From Chitinophaga sp. Ak27 (GTDB taxonomy: Bacteria > Bacteroidota > Bacteroidia > Chitinophagales > Chitinophagaceae), in the NCBI RefSeq assembly GCF_012726295.1, contig NZ_JABAOB010000007.1, positions 1 to 64,000 on the forward strand: 64,000 bases of DNA, given 5' to 3'. The notes below the pieces were generated by a model. It ran no database searches. It worked only from the letters and a program-made list of their open reading frames with translations, and was not told the origin of the DNA. The position numbers were made by a program, and so were the translations under genes. Position 1 is the first letter of the stretch. Each line of letters opens with the position of its first letter. Below, piece after piece: positions 1 to 8,830 of this stretch.

Positions 1-78
1 CTGTCCTAAAATCACACTTTTAGACATTTAAACATCCCGACAATCAAATCAAGATCTAAAAGCTGAAAATTTATCACT

Positions 79-125
79 TAAAAAAAAGGCCGACCAAAAA
101 GCCTTATTTTACTTTTTGGTCAGCC
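79..125 (-). terminator. Rho-independent terminator of tyrS
   Basis: On the minus strand a 14-base stem (arms 112-125 and 88-101, with one G-T pair) and an 11-base loop are followed directly by a run of T (complement of the A-run 81-87). It lies 12 bases after the tyrS stop codon. Bases 1-78 show no gene that I can support. Confidence 0.85.
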
Positions 126-136
126 CCGTGTAAGGT

Positions 137-1417
137 TTATACCGTTTGAATAACGATATAGGTTTTCCCTTTTTGCAACAGGATATATTTATCTCTCAGC
201 AAAGATTCGGTATTTACGATCATATCGATGCCGGAAGCTTTTACTTTATTAACGCTTACGCCGCCGCCCTGCACCATTTTGCGGGCTTCGCTTTTGCTGG
301 GGAGTAAACCGCTTTCTGCAGCGAGGCTCACAATATCTTTACCTACTTCAATTTCTGCCCTGGAAATCTCATACTTTGGAATGTTGTTGAGTAAATCCAT
401 CAGATCCTCTTCAGAAAGGGACGATAATAGCGCAGCGGTATCCTTATTAAATAAAATAGAAGATGCTTCTACCGCAAAATTGTAATTCTCTTCACCATGA
501 ATGAAGACGGTTACTTCTTTAGCGAGGCGTTTTTGAAGCAGCCGTTGTCCGGGGTCTTGTCTGTGTTGTGCAATGAGATCTTCTATTTCGGCTTGCTCCA
601 TGAAGGTGAAAATCCGGATATAGCTTTCCGCATCTACATCGGTTGTTCTTAGCCAGAACTGGTAGAACGCATATGGAGAGGTACGTTTAGCATCCAGCCA
701 TACAGTACCAGATTCGGTTTTCCCAAATTTGGTGCCGTCAGCTTTTTTAATCAGCGGACAGGTAAAGGCGAAGGCTTCACCACGGGCTTTCCTGCGGATC
801 AATTCTGTACCAGTAACAATGTTACCCCATTGATCGGAGCCGCCCATCTGCAGTTTACAGTTTTTGGCAGTATACAAATGATAGAAGTCGTATCCCTGTA
901 TGAGCTGATAGGTAAATTCGGTGAATGACATCCCGTTGTCGCCTTCGATTCTTTTTTTAACGGAATCTTTGGCCATCATGTAGTTAACGGTGATGTGTTT
1001 ACCGGTGTCGCGAATAAAATCGAGGAAGGAAATGTGCTGGAACCAGTCGAAGTTATTCACCATTTCTGCCGCATTGGGTTTGGCAGGATCAAAGTCGAGG
1101 AAGCGTTCCAGCTGAGCTTTGATACCTGCTACATTTTTTTGCAGGGTATCCAGGTCCAGCATTTTTCTTTCTTCCGCTTTAAAGGAGGGGTCGCCTACCA
1201 TTCCGGTAGCGCCGCCCACCAGCGCCAGGGGCTTATGTCCTGCCTTTTGCAGGTGCACCAGCAGCAGGATGGGTACCAGGCTCCCGATGTGCAATGACTC
1301 CGCAGTAGGGTCAAAACCAATGTAGGCAGTGGTCATTTCCTTTTGCAGTTGCTCTTCCGTACCAGGCATCATATCCTGTAGCATACCCCGCCAGCGCAGT
1401 TCTTCTATCAGATTCAT
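137..1417 (-). CDS. tyrS: Tyrosyl-tRNA synthetase
   Basis: Charges tRNA-Tyr with tyrosine in the cytoplasm. The 426-residue protein is the usual length for bacterial TyrS. It carries the class I signature HIGS at residues 43-46, the KFGKT form of the KMSKS loop near residue 230, and a C-terminal S4-like RNA-binding domain from about residue 365. The MNLIEEL start is typical of the family. A -7 promoter match lies upstream and a strong terminator follows the gene, so it is probably transcribed alone, although it lies downstream of and in the same direction as the sugar operon. Assignment is very secure. Confidence 0.97.
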   Translation of the reverse strand: MNLIEELRWRGMLQDMMPGTEEQLQKEMTTAYIGFDPTAESLHIGSLVPILLLVHLQKAGHKPLALVGGATGMVGDPSFKAEERKMLDLDTLQKNVAGIKAQLERFLDFDPAKPNAAEMVNNFDWFQHISFLDFIRDTGKHITVNYMMAKDSVKKRIEGDNGMSFTEFTYQLIQGYDFYHLYTAKNCKLQMGGSDQWGNIVTGTELIRRKARGEAFAFTCPLIKKADGTKFGKTESGTVWLDAKRTSPYAFYQFWLRTTDVDAESYIRIFTFMEQAEIEDLIAQHRQDPGQRLLQKRLAKEVTVFIHGEENYNFAVEASSILFNKDTAALLSSLSEEDLMDLLNNIPKYEISRAEIEVGKDIVSLAAESGLLPSKSEARKMVQGGGVSVNKVKASGIDMIVNTESLLRDKYILLQKGKTYIVIQTV

Positions 1418-1437
1418 GATTTTAATAACAATTTTTG

Positions 1438-1445
1438 CAAACCTA
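1438..1445 (-). promoter_or_regulatory. Probable -7 promoter element of tyrS
   Basis: The minus strand reads TAGGTTTG, an exact match to the Bacteroidota -7 consensus TAnnTTTG, 20 bases before the tyrS start codon. I see no clean TTTG -33 element, so only half the promoter is supported. Confidence 0.55.
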
Positions 1446-1489
1446 CATAAAAATGTCTGAACTGCGGGGGATAAGTGGTTGGAGGGGAG

Positions 1490-1528
1490 AAGGAGAAAAG
1501 AAAGGTCCCGTTGCAGAGCAACGGGACT
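1490..1528 (-). terminator. Terminator of the nucleotide-sugar operon
   Basis: A perfect 10-base stem (1505-1514 with 1518-1527) with a 3-base loop lies just after the rmlD stop on the minus strand. It is followed in that direction by a T-rich tract. It separates the operon from tyrS. Confidence 0.8.
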
Positions 1529-1534
1529 AAAACA

Positions 1535-2401
1535 TTACATATTTTTAAGGCATTTAGCCAGGCTATCTCTCCAATAGGGCACTGTAACGCCGAAGGTAGC
1601 TTTGATTTTTTCTTTATTCAGCACACTGTAGGCAGGGCGTTTGGCCGCCGTTTTATATTTATCAGAGGTAACCGGGGAAATGCGGGTGGTAGCGTTGGTC
1701 ATCTCTTTGATAGCAATAGCAAAGTCGTACCAGCTGGTAACTCCCTCGTTACTATAATGATAAACGCCACCCAGGGCAGCATCTGGGTTTACTGTTTTAT
1801 ATTGCAGTATATCCAGGATGGCCACTGCCAGATCACCTGCATACGTAGGCGTACCTGCCTGATCAAAAACCACGTTTAATTCCTGTTTTTCCTGCATCAG
1901 TTCGCGCATACGCTTTACGAAGTTGACCGCATATTCTGAATAGAGCCAGGAGGTCCGGAGTACAATGGTTTGTTCATTATAACCGGTAGCTGCGGCTTCG
2001 CCCCGAACTTTGGAGGCGCCGTAGATGCTCTGAGGATCGGTTTCATCTTCTTCCGTGTAGGGCACATTTTGCCGGCCGCTAAATACATAGTCAGTAGAAA
2101 TATGCAGCAACTGGGTGTTATGTTGTGCACAGATTTCCGCCAGCGTAAGTACTGCCTGGAAATTCAAGAGAAAGGCTTTGTCTTCGTCTTCTTCTGCTTT
2201 GTCTACCGCCGTATAAGCTGCGCAATTGATACAGGCATCAATCGGTTGTGCGGCGAAATAGGCTGCCAGTGCATCGGCATTGGTAATGTCGAGATCCTGG
2301 TAATCGGTGAATAACAGGTTGAATTGTGGATAATCACCGGCTACTTTCTGCAAGGCCTGGCCTAGTTGACCGTTTCCTCCGGTAACAAGAATATTCTTCA
2401 T
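1535..2401 (-). CDS. rfbD: dTDP-4-dehydrorhamnose reductase
   Basis: Catalyses the last step of dTDP-L-rhamnose synthesis, NAD(P)H-dependent reduction of dTDP-4-keto-L-rhamnose. This is a short-chain dehydrogenase of 288 residues with the nucleotide-binding GGNGQLG at residues 8-14, STDYVFSG near residue 102, and the catalytic pair Tyr127 and Lys131 (YGASK). It is the last gene of the minus-strand sugar operon, 8 bases after rfbC, and a terminator follows. Length and motifs fit RmlD closely. Confidence 0.95.
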   Translation of the reverse strand: MKNILVTGGNGQLGQALQKVAGDYPQFNLLFTDYQDLDITNADALAAYFAAQPIDACINCAAYTAVDKAEEDEDKAFLLNFQAVLTLAEICAQHNTQLLHISTDYVFSGRQNVPYTEEDETDPQSIYGASKVRGEAAATGYNEQTIVLRTSWLYSEYAVNFVKRMRELMQEKQELNVVFDQAGTPTYAGDLAVAILDILQYKTVNPDAALGGVYHYSNEGVTSWYDFAIAIKEMTNATTRISPVTSDKYKTAAKRPAYSVLNKEKIKATFGVTVPYWRDSLAKCLKNM

Positions 2402-2409
2402 GGCAATGA

Positions 2410-2970
2410 TCAGCTGTTAAAAATAAAATTATGTTGTACGTCTGCCAGCTTAGGCAGGATCAGGTCTTTTTCAGAAACGATCGCGTCTTTAAGATCAATT
2501 CCCCAGTCTATTTGCAAGGCAGGATCGTTATAGACAATGCCGCCTTCACTGTTTTTGTGATAAAAATTATCGCATTTGTACATAACCTCTGCGGTTTCAC
2601 TGATCACGGCATATCCATGTGCAAATCCTTTTGGTACCAGTAGTTGTAACTTATTTTCGGCACTTAGTTCAATTGCATAAGATTTACCATAGGTAGGAGA
2701 ACCCTTACGGATATCTACCACCGCATCAATAATCCTTCCCTCCAGTACTCTTACTAATTTGGTTTGGGCATACGGTTCCAGCTGGTAGTGCAATCCTCTC
2801 AGTACGCCATATACAGACCTGGCCTGGTTATCCTGAACAAATTTATAATCAATGCCTTCAGCACTGAAAGTATTGGCATTGTAGCTTTCAAAGAAATAAC
2901 CACGATGATCGCCTAATACTTTTGGTTCGTAAATTAAAAGACCGGGTATTCCCGTTTGTTGAAAAGGCAT
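2410..2970 (-). CDS. rfbC: dTDP-4-dehydrorhamnose 3,5-epimerase
   Basis: Epimerises dTDP-4-keto-6-deoxyglucose at C3 and C5 on the way to dTDP-rhamnose. The 186-residue cupin-fold protein shows the RmlC motif VLRGLHYQ with the catalytic base His61, and Tyr131 in the expected acid position (EVMYKCDNFY). It sits between rfbB and rfbD with gaps of about 9 bases, which indicates co-transcription. Confidence 0.96.
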   Translation of the reverse strand: MPFQQTGIPGLLIYEPKVLGDHRGYFFESYNANTFSAEGIDYKFVQDNQARSVYGVLRGLHYQLEPYAQTKLVRVLEGRIIDAVVDIRKGSPTYGKSYAIELSAENKLQLLVPKGFAHGYAVISETAEVMYKCDNFYHKNSEGGIVYNDPALQIDWGIDLKDAIVSEKDLILPKLADVQHNFIFNS

Positions 2971-2979
2971 GAGTAATAA

Positions 2980-4035
2980 CTATCTTTTTTGATATTGTTC
3001 GTTATAATATTTCTGGTAATCTCCGCTGGTTACGTTGTTGAGCCATGCTTCATTCTCCAGGTACCAGTCCACCGTTTTTTCGAGGCCTTCTTCAAATTGA
3101 AGCGAAGGTGCCCAACCCAATTCCTTATTCAGTTTGGTGGCATCTATAGCGTAACGGAGGTCATGCCCTGCACGATCTTTCACATAAGTGATGAGCTGTG
3201 CTGAGGAGCCTTCCGGACGTCCTAGTTTTCTATCCATAATCCTACACAGCAACTGGATAAGGTCAATGTTTTTCCACTCATTAAAGCCACCTACATTATA
3301 GGTTTCTCCTGTTTTGCCATGATGGAAAATTGTATCAATAGCCCTGGCATGATCATTTACATATAACCAGTCCCGTACATTCTCTCCTTTACCATACACC
3401 GGCACAGGTTTGTTATTTTTGATATTATGTATCGCCAGTGGAATTAATTTTTCCGGGAAATGATGTGAACCATAGTTATTGGAGCAATTGGAAATCACAA
3501 CTGGCAGATGGTAGGTGTGGTGGTAAGCCATCACAAAATGATCTGAACTGGCTTTGGAAGCGGAGTAGGGAGAACGTGGATCGTATGCGGTCGTTTCCAG
3601 GAAAAAACCTTCTTCTCCCAATGAACCATATACTTCGTCGGTGGAAACATGATAAAACAACTTCCCTTCCATATTATCTTTCCAATGCTTTTTGGCGCTA
3701 TTTAATAAAACAGCCGTGCCCAATACATTGGTTTTGATAAATGCCAGGGGATCCATGATAGAGCGGTCTACATGACTTTCTGCAGCCAGATGTATTACAC
3801 TATCAAACTGATATTTTTCGAAGAGTTGCTCAATAAAAGCTTCGTCGGTAATATCTCCCTTTTCAAAAGAATAGTTAGGCTGTTCCTTGATGTCTACCAG
3901 GTTTTCAAGATTACCTGCATAGGTGAGTGCATCCAGGTTCACAATTTGATAATCCGGATATTTATTAACAAATAACCGTACTACATGGGAACCGATGAAC
4001 CCCGCTCCGCCTGTAATCAATAATTTCCGCTTCAT
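2980..4035 (-). CDS. rfbB: dTDP-glucose 4,6-dehydratase
   Basis: Converts dTDP-glucose to dTDP-4-keto-6-deoxyglucose using bound NAD+. It is an extended short-chain dehydrogenase of 351 residues with GGAGFIG at 9-15, the dehydratase-specific Asp133-Glu134 pair in STDEVYG, and Tyr157/Lys161 in YSASK. It lies 9 bases before rfbC and 18 bases after the UDP-glucuronate decarboxylase gene. rfbA, which makes its substrate, is not in this window. Confidence 0.96.
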   Translation of the reverse strand: MKRKLLITGGAGFIGSHVVRLFVNKYPDYQIVNLDALTYAGNLENLVDIKEQPNYSFEKGDITDEAFIEQLFEKYQFDSVIHLAAESHVDRSIMDPLAFIKTNVLGTAVLLNSAKKHWKDNMEGKLFYHVSTDEVYGSLGEEGFFLETTAYDPRSPYSASKASSDHFVMAYHHTYHLPVVISNCSNNYGSHHFPEKLIPLAIHNIKNNKPVPVYGKGENVRDWLYVNDHARAIDTIFHHGKTGETYNVGGFNEWKNIDLIQLLCRIMDRKLGRPEGSSAQLITYVKDRAGHDLRYAIDATKLNKELGWAPSLQFEEGLEKTVDWYLENEAWLNNVTSGDYQKYYNEQYQKR

Positions 4036-4053
4036 TTCCGGTAAAATTTAATT

Positions 4054-4998
4054 TTATTTGAGTAAGGCTTTTTTAAAGTATTCGTATGTGATCTTCAAGC
4101 CTTCCTGCCGGCTCACCTTAGGCTCCCACCCCAATAAAGTACGGGCTTTGGTGATGTCAGGCTGACGTTGTTTCGGGTCATCTTTGGGCAACGGGTGGTA
4201 AACGATTTTTTGTTTGGTTCCCGTTAGGGCAATGATTTCTTCGGCAAATTGATTCAGGGTGATCTCCTGTGGATTGCCGATGTTTACCGGCAGGTGGTAA
4301 TCGCTTAATAATAAGCGGTAAATACCCTCTACCAGGTCGTCTACATAGCAGAAAGAGCGTGTCTGGCTACCATCCCCGAATACAGTGAGGTCCTCGCCAT
4401 TCAATGCCTGGCTCATAAAAGCAGGCAAAGCCCTTCCGTCGTTGAGTCGCATACGAGGACCATAGGTATTGAAGATACGAATGATACGTGTTTCAAGTCC
4501 ATGGAAGTTGTGATAAGCCATGGTAATAGATTCCAGGAATCTCTTCGCTTCATCGTATACGCCCCTTGGACCCACAGGATTAACGTTGCCCCAGTATTCT
4601 TCCGGCTGTGGATGTACATTGGGATCGCCATATACTTCCGATGTGGAAGCCACGAGAATACGAGCCTTCTTTTCTTTCGCCAATCCCAACAGGTTATGTG
4701 TTCCCAAAGAGCCCACCTTTAGTGTTTGAATCGGCATCTTCAGGTAATCTATTGGGCTTGCAGGGGATGCAAAATTTAATATGTAGTCCAGTTTTCCAGG
4801 TACATGCACAAATTTTGTCACATCATGATGATAGTATTCAAAATTTGGCGAAGGAAAAAGGTGCTCAATATTCTGGATATTACCAGTAAGCAGGTTATCC
4901 ATGGCGATAACATGGTAGCCTTCTTTTATAAAGCGGTCGCAGAGATGGGAGCCAAGGAAGCCTGCTGCACCGGCGATAAGTATTCTTTTCTTTTCCAT
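4054..4998 (-). CDS. UDP-glucuronate decarboxylase (UDP-xylose synthase)
   Basis: Probably decarboxylates UDP-glucuronate to UDP-xylose. I start the gene at the ATG at 4998 (MEKKRILIAG) rather than at an ATG 42 bases further upstream, because this places the Rossmann motif GAAGFLG at residue 10 and removes an overlap with ugd. The protein is 314 residues, with TSEVYG at 119-124 and Tyr148/Lys152 in YDEAK, matching soluble UXS-type enzymes. The adjacent ugd makes its substrate. A related NAD-dependent epimerase activity cannot be excluded from motifs alone. Confidence 0.88.
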   Translation of the reverse strand: MEKKRILIAGAAGFLGSHLCDRFIKEGYHVIAMDNLLTGNIQNIEHLFPSPNFEYYHHDVTKFVHVPGKLDYILNFASPASPIDYLKMPIQTLKVGSLGTHNLLGLAKEKKARILVASTSEVYGDPNVHPQPEEYWGNVNPVGPRGVYDEAKRFLESITMAYHNFHGLETRIIRIFNTYGPRMRLNDGRALPAFMSQALNGEDLTVFGDGSQTRSFCYVDDLVEGIYRLLLSDYHLPVNIGNPQEITLNQFAEEIIALTGTKQKIVYHPLPKDDPKQRQPDITKARTLLGWEPKVSRQEGLKITYEYFKKALLK

Positions 4999-5014
4999 AC
5001 GTTTGATATAAATA

Positions 5015-6328
5015 TTAAAGCATAGCGGGTATACGTCCAACGCTCTCGTAGTGGTATCCCAGCTCCTTCATACGACTTACTTCGAAAAGGTTTCTACCAT
5101 CAAAAATCGCTTTATTTTTCAAACTCGCGGAAATTTTATGGAAATCCGGGGTCCTGAATACGCTCCATTCGGTAGCAATGATAAGGGCATCGGCATTATC
5201 TAGGCAGGCATATTGATGATCAGCATAGGTAATCTTATCGCCCAGTACATGCTTCACATTAGGCATTGCTTCCGGATCAAAAACCGTTACAGTAGCACCT
5301 TCTGCCACCAAAGCATCAATGATATACAACGCTGGCGCTTCCCGGATATCATCTGTATTAGGCTTGAATGCAAGCCCCCATAACGCAAAGTGCTTGCCGC
5401 TCAGGTTATTTTCAAAAAAGGCTTTTATCTTGGGTAATAAAAATAATTTCTGTTTTTCGTTTACATCCATTACCGCATTTAGAATTTTAAATTCATAGTC
5501 GGCATCTTCAGATGACTTAACCAGCGCTTGTACATCTTTGGGAAAGCAGCTGCCTCCATATCCGATACCAGGAAACAGGAAGCGTTTACCAATACGGTCA
5601 TCGCTGCCAATTCCCCTGCGAACCATGTCAACATCAGCCCCCAGTTTCTCACATAGAATAGCGATTTCATTCATGAAGGAAATCTTGGTTGCCAGGAAAG
5701 AATTAGCGGCATACTTGGTCAGCTCGGCCGATTTTTCATCCATGAACAAAATGGGATTTCCCTGCCGTACAAATGGAGCATACAATTCGCCCATTACTTT
5801 ACGTGCCCGCTCCGACATCGTACCAATCACCACTCTGTCAGGTTTCATGAAATCATCTACTGCCACTCCCTCTCGCAGAAATTCAGGGTTGGAAACTACA
5901 TCAAATGGGATTTTACAGTTTTGGGCAATGGCTGCTGTTACTTTTTCGGCAGTACCTACCGGCACGGTACTTTTATCCACTATTACTTTGTAACCGGTCA
6001 TAATTTTGCCTAAATGAGCTGCTACATTAAGCACAAAGGAAAGGTCTGCTGAACCATCGGCTCCCGGTGGGGTAGGAAGGGCCAGGAAAATTACTTCAGC
6101 ATCGCGGATACCATCTTCCAGACTGGTGGTAAAAGACAGGCGTCCCTCTTTTAGATTACGCTCAAATAGTTTCTCCAATCCTGGTTCATAAATAGTAATC
6201 TGACCAGATGAAAGCTTGTTTACTTTGCTGGCGTCAATGTCTACGCAGGAGACATCATTTCCTGTTTCGGCAAAACAGGTACCTGTTACGAGACCTACGT
6301 AACCTGTACCTACTACGGTAATCTTCAT
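5015..6328 (-). CDS. ugd: UDP-glucose 6-dehydrogenase
   Basis: Oxidises UDP-glucose twice to UDP-glucuronate with NAD+. The 437-residue protein has the N-terminal GTGYVGL dinucleotide-binding loop (residues 7-13) and the active-site nucleophile Cys261 in GGSCFPKD, with the usual C-terminal UDP-binding domain. Its ATG overlaps the TGA of the upstream aminotransferase gene (ATGA), suggesting coupled translation. Its product feeds the next gene, the UDP-glucuronate decarboxylase. Confidence 0.96.
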   Translation of the reverse strand: MKITVVGTGYVGLVTGTCFAETGNDVSCVDIDASKVNKLSSGQITIYEPGLEKLFERNLKEGRLSFTTSLEDGIRDAEVIFLALPTPPGADGSADLSFVLNVAAHLGKIMTGYKVIVDKSTVPVGTAEKVTAAIAQNCKIPFDVVSNPEFLREGVAVDDFMKPDRVVIGTMSERARKVMGELYAPFVRQGNPILFMDEKSAELTKYAANSFLATKISFMNEIAILCEKLGADVDMVRRGIGSDDRIGKRFLFPGIGYGGSCFPKDVQALVKSSEDADYEFKILNAVMDVNEKQKLFLLPKIKAFFENNLSGKHFALWGLAFKPNTDDIREAPALYIIDALVAEGATVTVFDPEAMPNVKHVLGDKITYADHQYACLDNADALIIATEWSVFRTPDFHKISASLKNKAIFDGRNLFEVSRMKELGYHYESVGRIPAML

Positions 6329-7464
6329 GATTGGGGGGTGTTTAAAAATGATTTAACGGACTGGATAATATGTTCCAGTTGATCGGAATCCATTTCAGTG
6401 TGTATCGGTAAGGAAATCACCTTACTGGTGAGATTATCGGTTACGGGAAGATTGAATGCTGCTCCGCCGAAGTGCTCGAACATTTTTTGGCGATGTGCAG
6501 GAACAGGATAATAAATCATAGCTGGCACTCCTTTGGAGGCCAGGTACTGCTGCAGCTCATTTCTGTCGGCACCATGCAGCTGCAGGGTATATTGATGAAA
6601 CACATGATAACTATTAGCCGCCCGATAAGGAGTGGTAATCTGTGGTACGCCGGCAAACGCAGCATCGTATGCATCGGCTACTGCCCGGCGGGCAGCGATA
6701 TATTCATCCAGCAACGGTAACTTGATGCGTAATACGGCTGCTTGTACAGAGTCTAAACGGGAGTTGCAACCTACTACATCGTGGTAGTAGCGGGCAGACT
6801 GGCCATGATTAGCTACCATACGTATTTTAGCTGCCAGTTCATCATCATTGGTGAATAAAGCGCCTCCGTCTCCATAGCATCCCAGGTTTTTGGACGGGAA
6901 AAAAGAAGTACAGCCTATATGCCCGATAGTACCTGCTTTCTTTTTGCTGCCATCTTGAAAAGTATAATCAGCGCCAATCGCCTGGGCATTGTCCTCTATC
7001 ACATACAGCTGGTGTTTGGCAGCAACGGCCATTAGAGGTTCCATATCAGCAACATGGCCATATAAGTGCACTGGCACAATGGCCTTGGTTTTAGGGGTAA
7101 TCGCTTTTTCCACGGCCGCTACATCCAGGCAATAAGTTTCAGGGTCAATATCCACGAAAACGGGTTTTAACCGTAATAAAGCTATTACTTCAGCGGTAGC
7201 AATAAAAGTAAAAGAAGGCGTAATAACTTCATCACCTGGTTCCAGCCCCAATGCCATCATTGCAATCTGAAGGGCGTCTGTACCATTGGCACAAGGTATC
7301 ACGTGCTTCGCGCCCAGATACGTTTGTAATTCGCCGGTAAATTGCTGTACCGCCCCTCCGTTAATAAAGGCCGAGCTTTCCAGAACTTCTTCGATGGCCG
7401 CATCTACCTGTGATTTAATCTTCGTATACTGGCGTTTCAAGTCCACCATCTGAATAGGAACCAT
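6325..7464 (-). CDS. DegT/DnrJ/EryC1/StrS-family sugar aminotransferase
   Basis: A PLP-dependent aminotransferase of the family that puts an amino group on nucleotide-linked keto sugars. The Schiff-base lysine is in SFFPSKNLG (Lys192 from the chosen start), and GCYGDGGA follows as in WbpE-like enzymes. I choose the ATG at 7464 (MVPIQMVDLKRQY), giving 379 residues; an in-frame ATG 36 bases upstream adds an atypical tail. First gene of the sugar operon, overlapping ugd by 4 bases. The exact substrate is not determinable; resemblance to WbpE suggests a uronate-type keto sugar, but no partner dehydrogenase of that pathway is seen. Confidence 0.88.
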   Translation of the reverse strand: MVPIQMVDLKRQYTKIKSQVDAAIEEVLESSAFINGGAVQQFTGELQTYLGAKHVIPCANGTDALQIAMMALGLEPGDEVITPSFTFIATAEVIALLRLKPVFVDIDPETYCLDVAAVEKAITPKTKAIVPVHLYGHVADMEPLMAVAAKHQLYVIEDNAQAIGADYTFQDGSKKKAGTIGHIGCTSFFPSKNLGCYGDGGALFTNDDELAAKIRMVANHGQSARYYHDVVGCNSRLDSVQAAVLRIKLPLLDEYIAARRAVADAYDAAFAGVPQITTPYRAANSYHVFHQYTLQLHGADRNELQQYLASKGVPAMIYYPVPAHRQKMFEHFGGAAFNLPVTDNLTSKVISLPIHTEMDSDQLEHIIQSVKSFLNTPQS

Positions 7465-7497
7465 ATGATCGTATATTTTTATTTTATGTAAAGTGTG

Positions 7498-7505
7498 CAA
7501 ATTTA
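7498..7505 (-). promoter_or_regulatory. Probable -7 promoter element of the sugar operon
   Basis: The minus strand reads TAAATTTG, matching TAnnTTTG, 33 bases before the chosen aminotransferase start. No clear -33 TTTG was found at the proper distance. The divergent waaA promoter element lies 25 bases away. Confidence 0.5.
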
Positions 7506-7529
7506 CAAATTTTGAGATTGGATGAGGAT

Positions 7530-7537
7530 TATCTTTG
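7530..7537 (+). promoter_or_regulatory. Probable -7 promoter element of waaA
   Basis: TATCTTTG matches the Bacteroidota -7 consensus TAnnTTTG, 30 bases before the waaA start codon. A TTTG at 7511-7514 is only 15 bases upstream, shorter than the usual 17-23. Confidence 0.5.
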
Positions 7538-7567
7538 CATTCATCTGAAAATTAAGTAAAAGTACGC

Positions 7568-8830
7568 ATGGGAATGGTAGCAACAGGCATTTATAATGCC
7601 GGACTTCAATTATACAAAGCCGGCGTACAGCTGGCGGCGATGGCTGGCAAAACAAAGGCGCAACGCTGGCTCAATGGCCGACAACACTGGCAATCCCGTA
7701 TGCGCCAGGAAATAACCGGCCCCATCGTCTGGATTCACGCCGCCTCCCTGGGCGAATTCGAGCAGGGTAGACCCGTTTTGGAAGCCATTCGAGCTACTTA
7801 CCCCTCCTATAAAATTCTATTAACCTTTTTTTCGCCCTCCGGTTACGAGGTGAGGAAAAATTACAAAGGAGCCGATTTTATTTATTACCTGCCACTCGAT
7901 ACCAGGCGAAATGCCCGGGAACTGCTGGATATTGTACAGCCTGCTTTGGCCATTTTTATCAAATATGAATTCTGGTACCACTATCTAACGGAACTCTATA
8001 AACGTAAAATTCCTACTTTACTCGTATCCGGCATTTTCCGCAAAGAGCAGGTCTTCTTTAAAGGCCATGGAGCTATGTTCCGGCAACTGTTACAACAGCT
8101 GACACATATTTTCGTTCAAAACGAGGACTCCCTCCGGCTATTACACGGAATCGGGTTACGAAACGCCAGCATCAGCGGCGATACCCGCTTTGACCGGGTA
8201 TCGGCTTTATTGCAGGAACATGCCGACTTGCCTGAAATAGCGTCCTTTATTGCCGGCAACCAGGTGATCGTAGCTGGCAGCACCTGGCCCGAAGATGAGA
8301 AACTGCTGAGTGAATGGTGGCAACAGGAGAACAGGCCAGGGTTAAAGCTGGTTATCGCTCCCCATGAAATTCAGGAATCACATATACAAGACATCCTTAC
8401 CCTGTTTCCTGCCGCCCAGCGGTTTGCTGCGCTCAAAAAAGACCAGGTCGCTACCGGTCAGGTACTCATTATAGATAACATCGGTATGCTCACCGCGTTG
8501 TACCGCTACGCTACCATCGCTTATGTAGGAGGGGGATTTGGGAAAGATGGCATTCATAACCTGCTGGAGCCTGCCGTATACAACAAACCTGTTATTATTG
8601 GCCCTGAATACAGTAAGTACTTTGAAGCGGTGGAACTGGTAGCCGCAGGGGGAGCATTGGTAATTACAAATGCTACACAACTACATACCTGCATACAGCA
8701 ATTATTACAACAAGGGGAAATATATTCCCGCACTGCCGCGATTGCCGGAAATTACGTAGCTGCTAACACCGGGGCTACCCGGAAAGTATTGGACTATATT
8801 CAGGAAAATCGTTTTCTGAGCAGGGAATAA
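7568..8830 (+). CDS. waaA: 3-deoxy-D-manno-octulosonic acid (Kdo) transferase
   Basis: Transfers Kdo from CMP-Kdo to lipid A precursor at the cytoplasmic face of the inner membrane. The 420-residue protein has the GT30-type N-terminal domain with the catalytic Glu63 in HAASLGEFEQGRP and a C-terminal nucleotide-sugar-binding half containing the glycine-rich YVGGGFGKDGIHN and EPAVYNKPVIIGP. Length is standard. It is divergent from the sugar operon. Its last 31 bases overlap the 3' end of the convergent gene at 8800-9672. Confidence 0.93.
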   Translation: MGMVATGIYNAGLQLYKAGVQLAAMAGKTKAQRWLNGRQHWQSRMRQEITGPIVWIHAASLGEFEQGRPVLEAIRATYPSYKILLTFFSPSGYEVRKNYKGADFIYYLPLDTRRNARELLDIVQPALAIFIKYEFWYHYLTELYKRKIPTLLVSGIFRKEQVFFKGHGAMFRQLLQQLTHIFVQNEDSLRLLHGIGLRNASISGDTRFDRVSALLQEHADLPEIASFIAGNQVIVAGSTWPEDEKLLSEWWQQENRPGLKLVIAPHEIQESHIQDILTLFPAAQRFAALKKDQVATGQVLIIDNIGMLTALYRYATIAYVGGGFGKDGIHNLLEPAVYNKPVIIGPEYSKYFEAVELVAAGGALVITNATQLHTCIQQLLQQGEIYSRTAAIAGNYVAANTGATRKVLDYIQENRFLSRE

